Below, piece after piece: positions 17,901 to 27,960 of a stretch of 64,000 bases of DNA. Made by a program: the position numbers and the translations under genes. The notes under the pieces are model-generated. The model saw only the letters and a program-made list of their open reading frames with translations, had not been told where the DNA came from and ran no database searches. The DNA comes from Anaeramoeba ignava (lineage: Eukaryota > Metamonada > Anaeramoebidae): positions 1-64,000 of the forward strand of contig JAPDFW010000023.1 of assembly GCA_028826165.1 (NCBI GenBank). Reading direction: 5' to 3'. Numbering within the stretch: position 1 is the first letter of the stretch; every line of letters begins with the position of its first letter.

Positions 17901-20350
17901 AATAATATAGAAAAATGTGAAAAAACTTTTCAAAAATTGAGATTTATAATACAATCCAACCAAATTTCTAATCACTTGAAAATTATAATTTATAAAATGA
18001 CGATTCTTCCACAACTATATTATGGCACAGAGGCATTAATACTCAGAAAGAAACAATATCAAAAAATGGATTTAATGGTGAACAAACATATGAAATTAAT
18101 TTTAAAAATAAACTTTCATTCACCTACGCTTACCTTTCGAAATGAAACGAATACCCCCAGTTCCAGAACACAAATAAATGTGCGTAGGTGGAAAATAAGA
18201 GAAAAATTAGATAAAATTGAAAAATCAGAACTTAAAGAATTATGTCCAATCTTCACAAATGAAAGAGAGAGAAATGATAAAATATGGGAGAATCAAAACT
18301 TGAAAATCATCCAAAAATATTTATGTTTAGCAAGGCACCAAGAAATGAGTATCAATTCAGGATGGAAAACAATAGCCTATTCAGAAATTACTAAATTAGA
18401 ACCTAAAAAACCAAAAATAAAAACATATTTAAAATATCAAAAAAGTACTATATTAATGAAATTAAGAATATTCACAAATGGACTTAAATCATATAGCCAC
18501 CACATGAGAAATAGTGATGTGAAATGTCCATGTTGTGGAGAAGAAGAAGAAACATTGGATCATTTTTTTTGGAAATGTCCAATGTATCAAGAGATAAGAA
18601 ATAAATGGTTGAAATCAATACATCCAATAAAACAAACAATTAAATTAATGAAAGAAATTAGCAGAAAGGGAATATATGACAAAACTATAGAATATATTCA
18701 AAAAGCTTTTGAGATTAGATCAGAAATGATAATGGATGAGAATATAATTGAGATAGATGAAGAGAATATTGGAAATGAAGAAAGAAATCAAAATGAAAAT
18801 CAACAACAAAGTGACATGAATAATGAAAATAATGAGAATAATAGAGGTTGGGATGGAATCCCTCTTGGTTCGCGGATATCTATATTTGGTCGCGGATGTT
18901 CTTTTGTATCCACGAACAAAAAATTATCCTCGAAATTTTTTTTTCCGTAGATGTTAATTGAGATTCGCGAAAAATGATTAATTCGCTAAAATGAGGAAGT
19001 TCGGAAAATGTCCCTATTTGATCTCGGTGAATTATTTTGAAAAAAATTATTTTTGATCATTTTTTTCTTATGGAAAATTCGTTTTAATTTTATCAAAATT
19101 CTCAATAAAATCGCTAACCAATTCTTCTTGAAGAATTTTCTGATAGTGAAGAAGAAATTAGAGATTTTGATTCAATAAAATTTGAAGAACTGCAAGCAAC
19201 TAATAATGAACAGAGATTAGAAATTCTAACCAATTTTGGATTTCAAGATTTTCTCAGTTTATTTCAATTAGTCGAACTCGATTTTCAATATCAGGGAAGA
19301 GGAGCTAGAAGAATGAAGCAAACAAATGAAACAACTTTTCTCATGGCCTTGGTATGGAAGATTTTTTCAAGAATATTCATTAATAGTTGATAAAGCATAT
19401 TATGATCTTCAAAATGAAATTCAAATTGTGATCCCTTTCAAAAAACCGAGAGGATGTGAACTCAATCAAGAAGAACATTTTTTTAATGTTAGATTATCTT
19501 CTCTTTGGATCCAAATTGAGCATTATTACGGAAGATTAAAAGTTCTATGGTCATGCATGTCCAATAATTGGTGTGGAGAAAGAGAATATTTTTATCAAAA
19601 AGTTTTTGGAGTTTGTGTTTCCTTAACTAATTTTGAGATTCGATCTGGCCATCCTCTATCTTATAATGATTAAATTAAAAAGAAGAACAACAATCATTTT
19701 CATTTTTCAAACAATAATTTTTTTTCATAACAAATCTCTTTCTTTTTTTTTCTCATTTCAATTCCTTTTTCCTTTTGGAAATGAAAGAAAATAAAAAATT
19801 CTCAAAAAAAAATTTTTTTTTATTCCGAACAACTTAAAATAAGCGGAAATCAATTTTTTCGCGAATAGATTGATTTCCGCGAACCAGAGGGGATTCCATC
19901 CCAACCTCTAATGATGAAAATAATAAGAATAATAATGAAATTAATAATGAAATTAATAATGAAAACAATAATGAAAATGATAATGAGAATAAAAACAAAC
20001 CCAAAAAGGTAAGGAACAAATCAAAAAAGAAGAAATCAAATCAAAAAGAAATGAAGATCAAAAAAAAGAAAAAGAAAGAAAGAAAAAAGAAAGAGAAAAA
20101 GAAAGAGAAAAAGAAAAAGAACAAAAAAAGAGAAACCAATGAAAAAGAGAAAAAAACAAAGATAATAAAGAGTAATAACAGAAGAAGAAATCTAAGAAAA
20201 AATCCAGAGAAAACTTGGAAATATCAATTATCGAAAATATCTGAATCAGATTCAGAATCAGAAACAAAGTCATGGGAAAAAGAATCGGAATATGATACAG
20301 ATTATGCTCCAGATTCTTCTTCCTTGGAAAGCTCAATAGAGAGCGACTAA
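14979..20350 (+). CDS. LINE protein: APE endonuclease, reverse transcriptase, zinc knuckle (interrupted)
   Basis: The ATG at 14979 opens a frame of 1288 codons to 18842; it resumes in frame at 19913 and stops at 20350, so the pre-insertion protein was 1433 aa. Residues 1-330 are basic and unrecognised. The APE domain runs from about 332 to 530: Q365-E-T-H, G459-D-F-N462, S516-D-H518. The reverse transcriptase spans about 700-1000, with D840 in I-D-I-Q-K-C-F-D and Y913-A-D-D916. A C-x2-C-x8-H-x4-C knuckle uses C1183, C1186, H1195 and C1200. The tail is N/E-rich, then K-rich, then acidic. All catalytic motifs are kept. No RNase H is evident. Such proteins nick target DNA and copy their own RNA in place. 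In the present allele translation would run into the transposon and stop at 18948-18950, after the catalytic domains. The clade cannot be assigned without a tree. Confidence 0.9.
18843..18876 (+). repeat. Left terminal inverted repeat
   Basis: Begins AGAGGTTGGGATGGAATCCC and ends GGTTCGCGGA. Contains the small inverted repeat GGGAT/ATCCC. Matches the right repeat apart from two single-base indels. Confidence 0.9.
19118..19673 (+). pseudogene. PIF/Harbinger transposase remnant
   Basis: Two overlapping frames cover a broken transposase. The first (19118-19390) has an acidic start, then F-Q-D-F-L-S-L-F, G-R-G and T-T-F-L-M-A-L-V-W, which resembles the N-terminal helical part of HARBI1-type proteins. 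The second (19326-19673, +1 frame, 115 codons) has V-D-K-A-Y-Y with the second catalytic Asp, P-F-K-K-P, F-F-N-V-R-L-S-S-L and I-E-H-Y-Y-G-R-L-K with the catalytic Glu, as in DDE_Tnp_4. The central part with the first catalytic Asp is missing: the two frames join around 19330-19390. The family is usually 350-450 aa, so this copy cannot move itself but could be cross-mobilised through its repeats. Confidence 0.8.
19876..19909 (-). repeat. Right terminal inverted repeat
   Basis: Reverse complement begins AGAGGTTGGGATGGAATCCC and ends GGTTCGCGGA, matching the left end. Confidence 0.9.
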
Positions 20351-20464
20351 ATATAGTCAAAAATGAGATGTTCCACTTACTCTTCTTTTTTAAAGTTTTT
20401 AAATTTTTTTTTATCTTCATTTCTTATTTTTCATTTCAAAAATTATTTACAAAAGAAGCATGCA

Positions 20465-20485
20465 GGAATCTCACTTGAGATTTCC
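20465..20485 (+). other. LINE 3' stem-loop
   Basis: GGAATCTC, loop ACTT, GAGATTTCC: an eight-pair stem with one bulge, just before the AAATC-rich tail. It is kept in the old copy. In several LINEs a 3' stem-loop is the recognition site of the reverse transcriptase; that role here is inferred. Confidence 0.55.
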
Positions 20486-20512
20486 TTAATAAAATCAAAT
20501 CAAAATCTAAAT

Positions 20513-23500
20513 TTATTTATTTTTTCCAAATAAAAATCAATTAAAATATTTTTTTTGAAAGAATTTATAAATAAATTAAATCTATTTAAATATTGAATTT
20601 CTTTCTATTTTTTTTTTGGAAATAATTTAATAATAATTTTTAAATCAAAACAATTCAATTCTATCTATTTTTTTTTGGAATTTAAATATTAATTCTATTA
20701 ACAAAAAAGAGAAAATTTTTGAATATTTTATATTTTGTAATAAAAAATCAAGAAATATTTCTTTTTTTGGAAATGTTTTGATTTGAGTTTGAGGTTTATA
20801 AAGGAAATAAATTTGGAAATAAATTTGGAAATTTTGTTGAATAAGAAAGGAATGAATGAATAAATAAATAATAAATAGTTTTTTTCAAAGTTATTCAAAA
20901 GTAGAATTAAATAAAATCTTCCAAAATTTGAAGATAAATATTTTAAAGAAGATTTGTTGAGTATTTATATAATAATTGATTTATCTTTATAATATTTGTG
21001 AATTTGGAAATATTTTGAAATCAAATTTGTTTTGAATTATATTTTGGATTAAGTAAATGAACAGATATCATGTTTTTTAAAAAGAATTTTGAATATTTCT
21101 TGATTAAATTGATTTAAATAATAAATTAAATAAGAGTTAGAATTTTGATATTTATATCATTTTCCAATATTTAAGTAAAGAGAATTGAAATTTAAAAGTG
21201 ATTTGGGGATTTTGAAGATTATTTTCATTTGTTTCATTTTGTTTTTCCAATAAGGATTTAATTTCTCAATTTTAAAGAAGTTAGAATTTATAAATAATTT
21301 TTTTTGTTGTTGTTAAATAATTAAGATTAATGAACAGAAATAACTTGTTATTGTTTAGAATTTTGTGAATTTAAATTGGATTTGAAATTGAATTTAATAT
21401 TTTGAAAAAGAATTTTCTTGTTTGATATTAATGGAAATCTTTTCAAAATGGAATGATTAATAAATATTTATGATTAGGAATTTTGTAACTTTATCAATTA
21501 TTTTGGAGAAATGAAGAATAATTTTGTATTAAATTAAATTAAATTAAATTAAATTAAATTAAATTAAATTAAATTAAATTAAATTTATTGATAAAATTGA
21601 GTTCTATCTATTATATTTTTTGAATAGATTAAATAGAAGTATATTTCCTTGAAATAAATAAAGAATTTGTGAATATTATTGAAATTATTAAGAAATGTAT
21701 TTTCAATTCAATTCAATTCAATTTAATATTCTTTTTCTTGAAGAAAATAATTGAATAATAATTTTTGAAATGGAAATAAATAATATTCTGGAAACTGGAA
21801 ATATTTCTAAAGAGAAAGGATATATAAATTATTCAAAAATGTTGTTGAATTTTGTTAATTTTGTTTTAAAATATAAAAAGTTGTAATTAATCATCAATTT
21901 CAAAATATTTGTGGAAAATATTCTTTTTGTGTGTGTATTGAATAATTGATATTTACAAATAAAAGGAGAAATATTTTGTGAAGATTTGTGAAAATAAGTA
22001 TTCATTGATATCAGTAATTTTTTATTCAAAAAAAAATATTCAAGAAATATATTTTGATTTTATCTTTTTTTTCAGTTTCAAGAAAATGGAAAAATTTCCA
22101 TAATTTCAATATTTGGTTAATTGTTTATTTGTGATATTTTGATTCAAGAAAGAAATAAATATCCAAATTATTGTTTTAAGTTATTGAATATATGTATCAA
22201 GTGTTTCCAATGCAAAAGTAAATTGAAGATATTTAAATAATTTTCATAAATTCTTGAAATAATAAAAATGGAAATAAGTATTTCTGTTTATGGATTAAAT
22301 TGTTGAATATATGTAAGATAGATATTTTAGTTGTTGATAATAATTCAAATTCTTCTTTCTTTTCATAATATAAATAAAATAAAATAATCTTGAAAAATTG
22401 TGAGATTTGAGAAATATTGATTAAATTGGAAGAAAATATTTCTGTAATGATGTAAACAGTTAGAAAGTTTGTTTTTGAAAGGGAAATGAATGAAAATTGT
22501 TGTATATTCAATATTAAAAGATCAAATAATTGTTGAAATATTTTGGAAATCAAGAATATTTTCTTTTCTTTTCATTGTAAATGTTTCAATTTGTGGATTA
22601 TCTCTTAATTGTTATTCTATTTTTTTCTTAATAGAAAAATTTATATTAAATAAAATTCTTTCTTTCTTTCTTTCTTCTTTTAAATTTCTTTTTAAAATAT
22701 CCAGTAATGTTAAATATCAATACTTTTCATTTAATTCAAATATTAAAATGAATTCTGTAATAAGATCTATAAAAAAAACAGGAGAAACAAATAAGAATTA
22801 ATAAAATATTTCATGTGTTAATTATAGATTTTAAGGAAATATTTTGGTTATTAATTTAATTCCACAAATTTCTTCTTCTTCTTCTTTTTCGAATAAGAAA
22901 TAACATTAAAAAGAGAATATAAAGGTTTTTCTTTATAATATCAATAAATAGATTATGAAAATACAGTAAGTTTGTTATTGTTTGTTTTATGTTAAATTCT
23001 TTTTTTGATTTTGAAATGTAGAATTGTTTTAAAATATCAATTTTTAAGTTCTTTTTCTTCTGTAAAATATTCCATAATAATATTTGGTTTTATCTTGATA
23101 TTTGATTTATTGATTTCAAATTTTTTTCCAATTAGATTCAATCTATTTTCTTTGTGTTTCTATTCAAAGATTCTGTTTTAATATCAATTTTATCAACTGA
23201 AATATATTTTTTTTATTGTATTATTTTTGAATTGAGAAAAGAGATATAATGTTATTGGTGAATTTTTTTTTTGATTTAATACAAAGGTGAAAACTTGAAT
23301 ATTTATCAATTTGATTTCCTTTTTCTTTTATTATTATTTTTTTTGTTTTTGTAATTAAATTTTCATAATCAAAATTAATGTAAATTTGATTTGATTTATT
23401 TTAAATATTATGAAGAGATATATTTATTTTGTTGATTATAATTTTGTTTGAATTTCATTTCAATTTGTAAATAATTTGATAATTTAAATTATTTGTGTTT

Positions 23501-23770
23501 TGATAATTGAAATTTATTGTTAGATTTCTTTTTTTGTAGAAAATGTATCAATTTTGATTTTTTGATTTGGGAATTTTGTTTCATAATTTTATTCAATTAA
23601 TATAATAAGTTTCATTTTCAAAATTATTTTTTTTTGAATATAAAGAAATAATTTATAAATTTTTGAGAGTTTTTATTTAATAAATTCTATTGTATTCCTT
23701 TTTTAAATAAATAAAAAATTATTTTGGAATTTGAATTAAAAAAAATTTTAAATCAAATAAAATAATTTAC
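20513..23770. other. Gene-poor DNA with possible ancient coding remnants
   Basis: Slightly richer in G+C than the flanks. Words such as TGAATATATGTA and AATGAACAGA recur, giving a loosely repeated look, with an AAATT run at about 21530-21583. Frames on both strands overlap at 22233-22801 (106 aa minus, 103 aa plus); neither shows a domain I recognise. A possible 14-nt exon lies at 22958-22971 (TAG acceptor, GTAAGT donor, plus strand). I annotate no gene here. Confidence 0.4.
22233..22553 (-). pseudogene. Uncertain 106-aa open frame, no recognised family
   Basis: An open frame rich in I, L, F, K and S with helical-looking segments. The sequence after its stop on the same strand resembles the last 30 residues but carries stops, which suggests a decaying repeat protein. 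A plus-strand frame overlaps it, so either or both may be chance. Confidence 0.2.
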
Positions 23771-23986
23771 TATTGAATAATAACAATCATCTTCAATTTT
23801 CTAAATTGTTTTAATAATTATTTCTTGAATAAAATCAGCAATTTCAAATCATTTTTGAAGCAAAGAATTTTGAAATTTTCTTTAATAATAATATCTAAAT
23901 ATTTCTTCAATTTTAATTTCTTCATTATTAATTTTAACATATTTATATCTATTTTTAAATCTATTTTGAATTAATTTAGATAATAA
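23771..23986 (-). pseudogene. Fossil exon of unknown protein
   Basis: 72 codons in one frame run into a GTAAATT donor at 23770, with only three stops (codons 35, 46 and 62). The amino-acid mix is protein-like: L-L-S-K-L-I-Q-N-R-F near the start, E-I-A-D-F-I-Q-E-I in the middle, E-D-D-C-Y-Y at the end. TAA, TGA and TAG are all single-base derivatives of CAA, TGG or CAG, as expected of AT-ward decay. Family unknown. Confidence 0.45.
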
Positions 23987-24480
23987 ATTCTTTTTATAAA
24001 TTATATAAATAAATTATTTTATATTTTAATTTTAATTTTTATTATTTAATTTTTTGATTAAATTTATATTAAAAATGATTAAATTATTTTGTTAATTATT
24101 TAATAAGAAATTAAATAATAAAATTATATTTTATATTATTAATTTATTTCAAATTAATTTATAATTTAAATTTAATTAAATATTATTATTTAGATTTATT
24201 TAATATTATTTTATTTTTGGAAATAAAATTAATTAAATTTATTTTTTTTTGATTTAAATTTATTTTTATTTTTAAATCAATTTTGAATTAATTTAGATAA
24301 TAAAATCTTTTTATAAATTATATAAATAAATTATTTTATATTTTAATTTTAATTTTTAAAATTTTTTTTATTTTTATTAATTTTATTTTTGAAATTTTTA
24401 TTTGATTTTTTCTTTTTTTCTTTTTATTTTTTTAATTTAGAAAAAAACAAAAAAAATGAAAAAAATGAATAAAAGTTTTA
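23987..24480. repeat. AT-rich DNA with a partial duplication
   Basis: A segment containing TTTTGAATTAATTTAGATAATA followed by TTTTTATAAATTATATAAAT occurs at about 23965-24030 and again at about 24282-24350. Otherwise homopolymers and AT words. Confidence 0.5.
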
Positions 24481-24980
24481 AAATCATTTCTTAATTAATT
24501 TTTTATTGCAAAATAATAAATAAATTATTATTAAAAATTAAGTAAAATAATAAATAAAATATTTTAATTAAATTTATTTCATTATTTTTAATAATAATAA
24601 TTTAATATTAATAATAAATTCTTTTTGAAATCATTTCTTAATTAATTTTTAATTGCAAAATAATAAATAAATAATAATTAAAAATTAAATAAAATATTTA
24701 TCTTAATTTTTGTTTCAAATTTATTTCTTTATTTTTAATAATATTTATTTATTATTAATAATAAATTCTTTTAAAATTATTTCTTAATTAATTTTATTTT
24801 AAAAATAATAAATTAATTATAATTAAAAATTAAATAAAATATTTATCTAATTTTTGTTTTAAATTTATTTCTTTATTTTTAATAATATTTATTTAATATT
24901 AATAATAAATTCTTTTTAAAATCATTTCTTAATTAATTTTATTACAAAATAATAAATTAATTATTATTAAAAATTAAATA
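24481..24980. repeat. About 147-bp tandem repeat, four units
   Basis: Units begin AAATCATTTCTTAATTAATT at 24481, about 24628, about 24774 (one change) and about 24919, spaced 147, 146 and 145 bp. Each continues with AAAATAATAAAT, AAAATTAAATAAAATA, a TTTCTTTATTTTTAATAAT stretch and TTAATAATAAATTCTTTT. Confidence 0.8.
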
Positions 24981-25692
24981 GAATTGAATATTTTTTTAGT
25001 GTTTGGTATTTCCTTTCATTTTCTAAAGGTAATTTTTATATTTATATTTATATTTATAAATATTCTTTGAAAAGAAAAAAAAATGAAAAATGAAAAATGA
25101 AAAATGAATTTGGAAATTTAAAAATAAAAATTATTAAAAAACAAAAACAAAAACAAAAACAAAAAACAAAAAATGAATTAGAAATAAATTATTGATTTAT
25201 TTTATTTTATTATTTATTAATCAATTAATGATATTTTCCAAAATCAAAATCAAAATGTATTTATTATTTAAAAATAAAAATAAAAATAAAAATAAATAAA
25301 GTAATTTAAAATGATAAATAATTTAGAATAATAGATAAATCTAATCTAATTTAATCTAATTTAATTTAATTGAAAAAAGAAATTCCATTAATTAATTTTG
25401 ATAAATTATAATTATAAATAATGATAGATATTAATAAATATAAATTTAGATTTTTTTTGGAATTATTTTTATTTTGGAAATGGAGATGAATAAAATAAAA
25501 TAAAATAAAATAAAATAAACATTTTATCTAATATAAATATAAATATAAAAATAAATTAGAATAAATATTAATTATAAATAGAATAAAATTAATTAATTTA
25601 TTAATTTATTTTTGGAAATTAAAATAAACTTACAAATAATAAATTAGTTAATAAAGTAATTTTTGGATTTAGATATTAAATTTACTTGAAAT
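24981..25692. repeat. Dispersed block, copy 1
   Basis: Shares an ordered series of landmarks with 28825-29410: TTTCCTTTCATTTT followed by AAGGTAATTTTTA, GAAAAATGAAAAATG, ATGATATTTTCCAAA, AATCTAATCTAAT, ATTTTATCTAATATAAATATAA, AATAAACTTACAA, and TTGGATTTAGATATTAAATT. Short minus-strand frames around the first and last landmarks are partly conserved between copies, so it may descend from a gene. Confidence 0.7.
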
Positions 25693-25757
25693 AAAATATA
25701 TAAATATAAATATATAAATATAAATATAAATATAAATATAAATATAAGAAAGGATCA

Positions 25758-25914
25758 TATCGCGTACTTTGTCGTTTTTCGAGTAAATGCCCCAATGTCT
25801 TTCAACTTCACCTCCCCCAATGCACCGGCCTTCGGCCTCTCCGCTACGCTACGGCGGGGAGGCTCAGTTGACGACTTGGGGCTTTACACGAAGACGACAA
25901 ATGTCGCGTTTCTT
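25758..25914 (+). other. GC-rich fold-back element (structured RNA or mobile palindrome candidate)
   Basis: An island of normal base composition in AT-rich DNA. Two arms of about 57 nt (25758-25815 and 25857-25914) are about three-quarters complementary; matched blocks include CGCG, TTTGTCG, GTAAA, GCCCCAA, TCAAC and CCTCCCC. The tip holds a 10-bp stem (25835-25844 with 25854-25863, one G-T pair) with loop TACGCTACG, and a small GGCC-TTC-GGCC hairpin (25827-25837) that overlaps the first stem by three bases, so the two tip hairpins exclude each other. No tRNA, snRNA, SRP or ribozyme core was recognised. The open frame across it is an accident of composition. It could be a structured RNA gene or a mobile GC palindrome. 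Confidence 0.6.
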
Positions 25915-26035
25915 ATTTATTTCTTTTCATTATTGTTCTTATATTGTTCAATTTTGATTAGAATTATTAATTATTAAATTGATTTTAAATTGATTTAATT
26001 TGGATTGATTAATAATTAATAATTAGAAATAAATA

Positions 26036-26138
26036 AGGGCGTAGACTCGGGTGAGTATGTTAACACCAGCTTTTTCTTTGGGCGGGTGGCTAATTTCAAA
26101 GCTTAAAACATTGCCAAAGATGAACATCCCCTTTTTTT
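26036..26138 (+). ncRNA. GC-rich island ending in CCCC-T8, possible Pol III transcript
   Basis: About 95 bp of balanced composition begin at AGGGCGTAGACTCGG and end ATCCCC followed by eight Ts, like a Pol III terminator. Local inverted repeats include GGTG/CACC around GTTAAC and CTTTG/CAAAG. It lies 120 bp after the fold-back element. The AT-rich gap between them is itself partly inverted (TTATTTATTTC with GAAATAAATAA), so both islands may form one unit. No known RNA family recognised. Confidence 0.3.
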
Positions 26139-26823
26139 TATTTTTATTTTTATTTTTATTTTTATTTTTATTTTTATTTTCAAATTTTCAATAGATTTAT
26201 TTATATATTATATATATAAAAAAAAAGAAAAATGAAAGAAGAAGAAAAAAATGAATTCCACTTTTTAAAAAAAAAAATCCACAAAAACATTTTTTTTCCA
26301 TTTTTTCTTTCAATTTTTTTTATTTAAATTTAGAATAATTTTAATTAAGGAATTGTATCTAAATTTCAATTACTTTGAAAGTTTATATTTATATTTATTT
26401 TCATTTTCATTTTTTTTGTTTATATTATTTATTTACTTCAATCTTTTATTATTTATTTATTTATTTATTTATTAATTAATTAAAATCTAAAATAATTTTT
26501 AATTTATAAATAAATAAATAATAAATTAATTAATTAATTACATTCAAAGTTTACATGATTTTTATTTTTATTTTGATTTTGATTTTGATTTTGATTTCAA
26601 AAATGTTAAATAAATAAATAAATAAATAAAAAATCATTTCTTTTTATTTTATTTATTGAAAATATAAATATAAATATAAATATAAATATAAATATAAATA
26701 TAAATATAAATATAAATATAAATGTTATTTTTTATTTAAATATAAAATTCTTAAAATGAAAATAAATCAATTCATTTTTTTTTGTAAAAATTTATTTATT
26801 CAATAAAAAAATAAATAAAATAA
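26139..26823. repeat. AT simple repeats
   Basis: Includes (TTTTA)n at about 26139-26178, GATTTT repeats near 26575-26596, and (ATAAAT)n at about 26660-26720. No gene seen. Confidence 0.6.
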
Positions 26824-27960
26824 ATCATTTTAAAAAATAAATCTAAAAATAAATCTGAAAATAAATCTGAAAATAAATCTGAAAATAAATCTGAAAATAA
26901 ATCTGAAAATAAATCTGAAAATAAATCTGAAAATCAATCTGAAAATAAATCTTAAAATAAATCTAAAAATAAATCTGAAAATAAATCTGAAAATAAATCT
27001 AAAAATAAATCTGAAAATAAATCTTAAAATAAATCTGAAAATAAATCTGAAAATAAATCTAAAAATCAATCTGAAAATAAATCTGAAAATAAATCTAAAA
27101 ATAAATCTGAAAATAAATCTGAAAATAAATCTGAAAAAAAATAAATCTGAAAATAAATCTGAAAATAAATCTTAAAAATAAATTAAAAATAAATCTAAAA
27201 ATAAATCTGAAAATAAAATAAATCAAAATAAATCTGAAAATAAATCTGAAAATAAATCTGAAAATAAATCTTAAAAATAAATCTGAAAATAAATCTGAAA
27301 ATAAAATCAAAATAAATCTTAAAAATAAATCTGAAAATAAATCTGAAAAATAAATCTGAAAATAAATCTGAAAATCGAAAATAAATCTTAAAATAAATCT
27401 GAAAATAAATCTGAAAATAAATCTGAAAATAAATCTGAAAATAAATCGAAAATAAATCTGAAAATAAATCCAAAAAATCAATCTTAAAATAAATCTGAAA
27501 ATAAATCTGAAAATAAATCTTAAAAAATAAATCTGAAAATCAATCTGAAAATAAATCTGAAAATAAATCTGAAAATAAATCCAAAATAAATCTAAAAATA
27601 AATCTGAAAACAAATAAATCTAAAAATAAATCTAAAAATAAATCTGAAAATAAATCTGAAAAATAAATCTGAAAATAAATCTAAAAATAAATCTGAAAAT
27701 TGAAAAAAATCTGAAAATAAATTTGAAAATAAATTAAAAATAAATGAAAATAAATCCCAAAAAATCTGAAAATAAATCTGAAAATAAATCTAAAAATAAA
27801 TCTGAAAATAAATCTGAAAATAAATCTAAAAATAAATCTGAAAATAAATCTAAAAATAAATCTGAAAATAAATCTGAAAATAAATCTGAAAATAAATCTG
27901 AAAATCAATCTGAAAATAAATCTTAAAATAAATCTAAAAATCAATCTGAAAATCAATCAA
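26824..27960. repeat. 12-bp minisatellite (AAATAAATCTGA)n
   Basis: About 1.1 kb of AAATAAATCTGA units with common variants (CTAA, CTTAA, AATCAATCTGA) and phase-shifting indels in the middle (27130-27720). The 12-bp unit lacks stops in several frames. Open frames on both strands (F-R-F-I and E-N-K-S repeats) therefore arise automatically and are not evidence of a gene. Confidence 0.95.

Larger units (their letters stand above)
18843..19909 (+). mobile_element. PIF/Harbinger-like DNA transposon inserted in the LINE frame
   Basis: 1067 bp bounded by 34-bp inverted repeats and flanked by the direct repeat AAT (18840-18842 and 19910-19912). It carries broken transposase sequence of the DDE_Tnp_4 (HARBI1-like) type. 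Removing the element plus one AAT restores the LINE frame exactly, and the older LINE copy near 11.3 kb has no such insert. Three-base target duplications are known for PIF/Harbinger, usually TWA; AAT is a slight departure. Local G+C is higher and CG-containing words (TTCGCG, CCGCG) recur near both ends. Confidence 0.9.
14960..20512 (+). mobile_element. Young LINE retrotransposon, frame interrupted by a DNA transposon
   Basis: A non-LTR retrotransposon of about 4.5 kb plus a 1067-bp insert. It has one long reading frame with APE-type endonuclease, reverse transcriptase and zinc knuckle, then a short 3' region with a stem-loop and an AAATC-rich tail. It is much richer in G+C than the surroundings. 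The old copy at 6.96-11.8 kb shows the same ends. The 5' boundary is approximate because the flank is T-rich and I could not find a target-site duplication. Confidence 0.9.

Noticed and set aside
19326-19673. 115-aa frame as an intact gene
   Set aside because: It is the C-terminal part of a transposase whose N-terminal part is in another frame and whose first catalytic Asp region is missing.
20058-20420. 120-aa minus-strand frame
   Set aside because: Antisense to the K-rich tail of the LINE protein, which is clearly coded on the plus strand.
25795-25977. 60-aa open frame over the GC island
   Set aside because: It coincides with the fold-back arms; the sequence is explained by base pairing and the C-terminal part is plain AT DNA.
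26036-26138. tRNA, U1-U6 snRNA, U3, SRP RNA or 5S rRNA in the GC islands
   Set aside because: No B-box, Sm-type site with flanking stems, SRP domain or other family signature could be matched on either strand.
26830-27956. Long open frames on both strands (F-R-F-I and E-N-K-S repeats)
   Set aside because: Automatic result of a 12-bp repeat without stops; no start context, no non-repeat sequence, and frame shifts in the middle.
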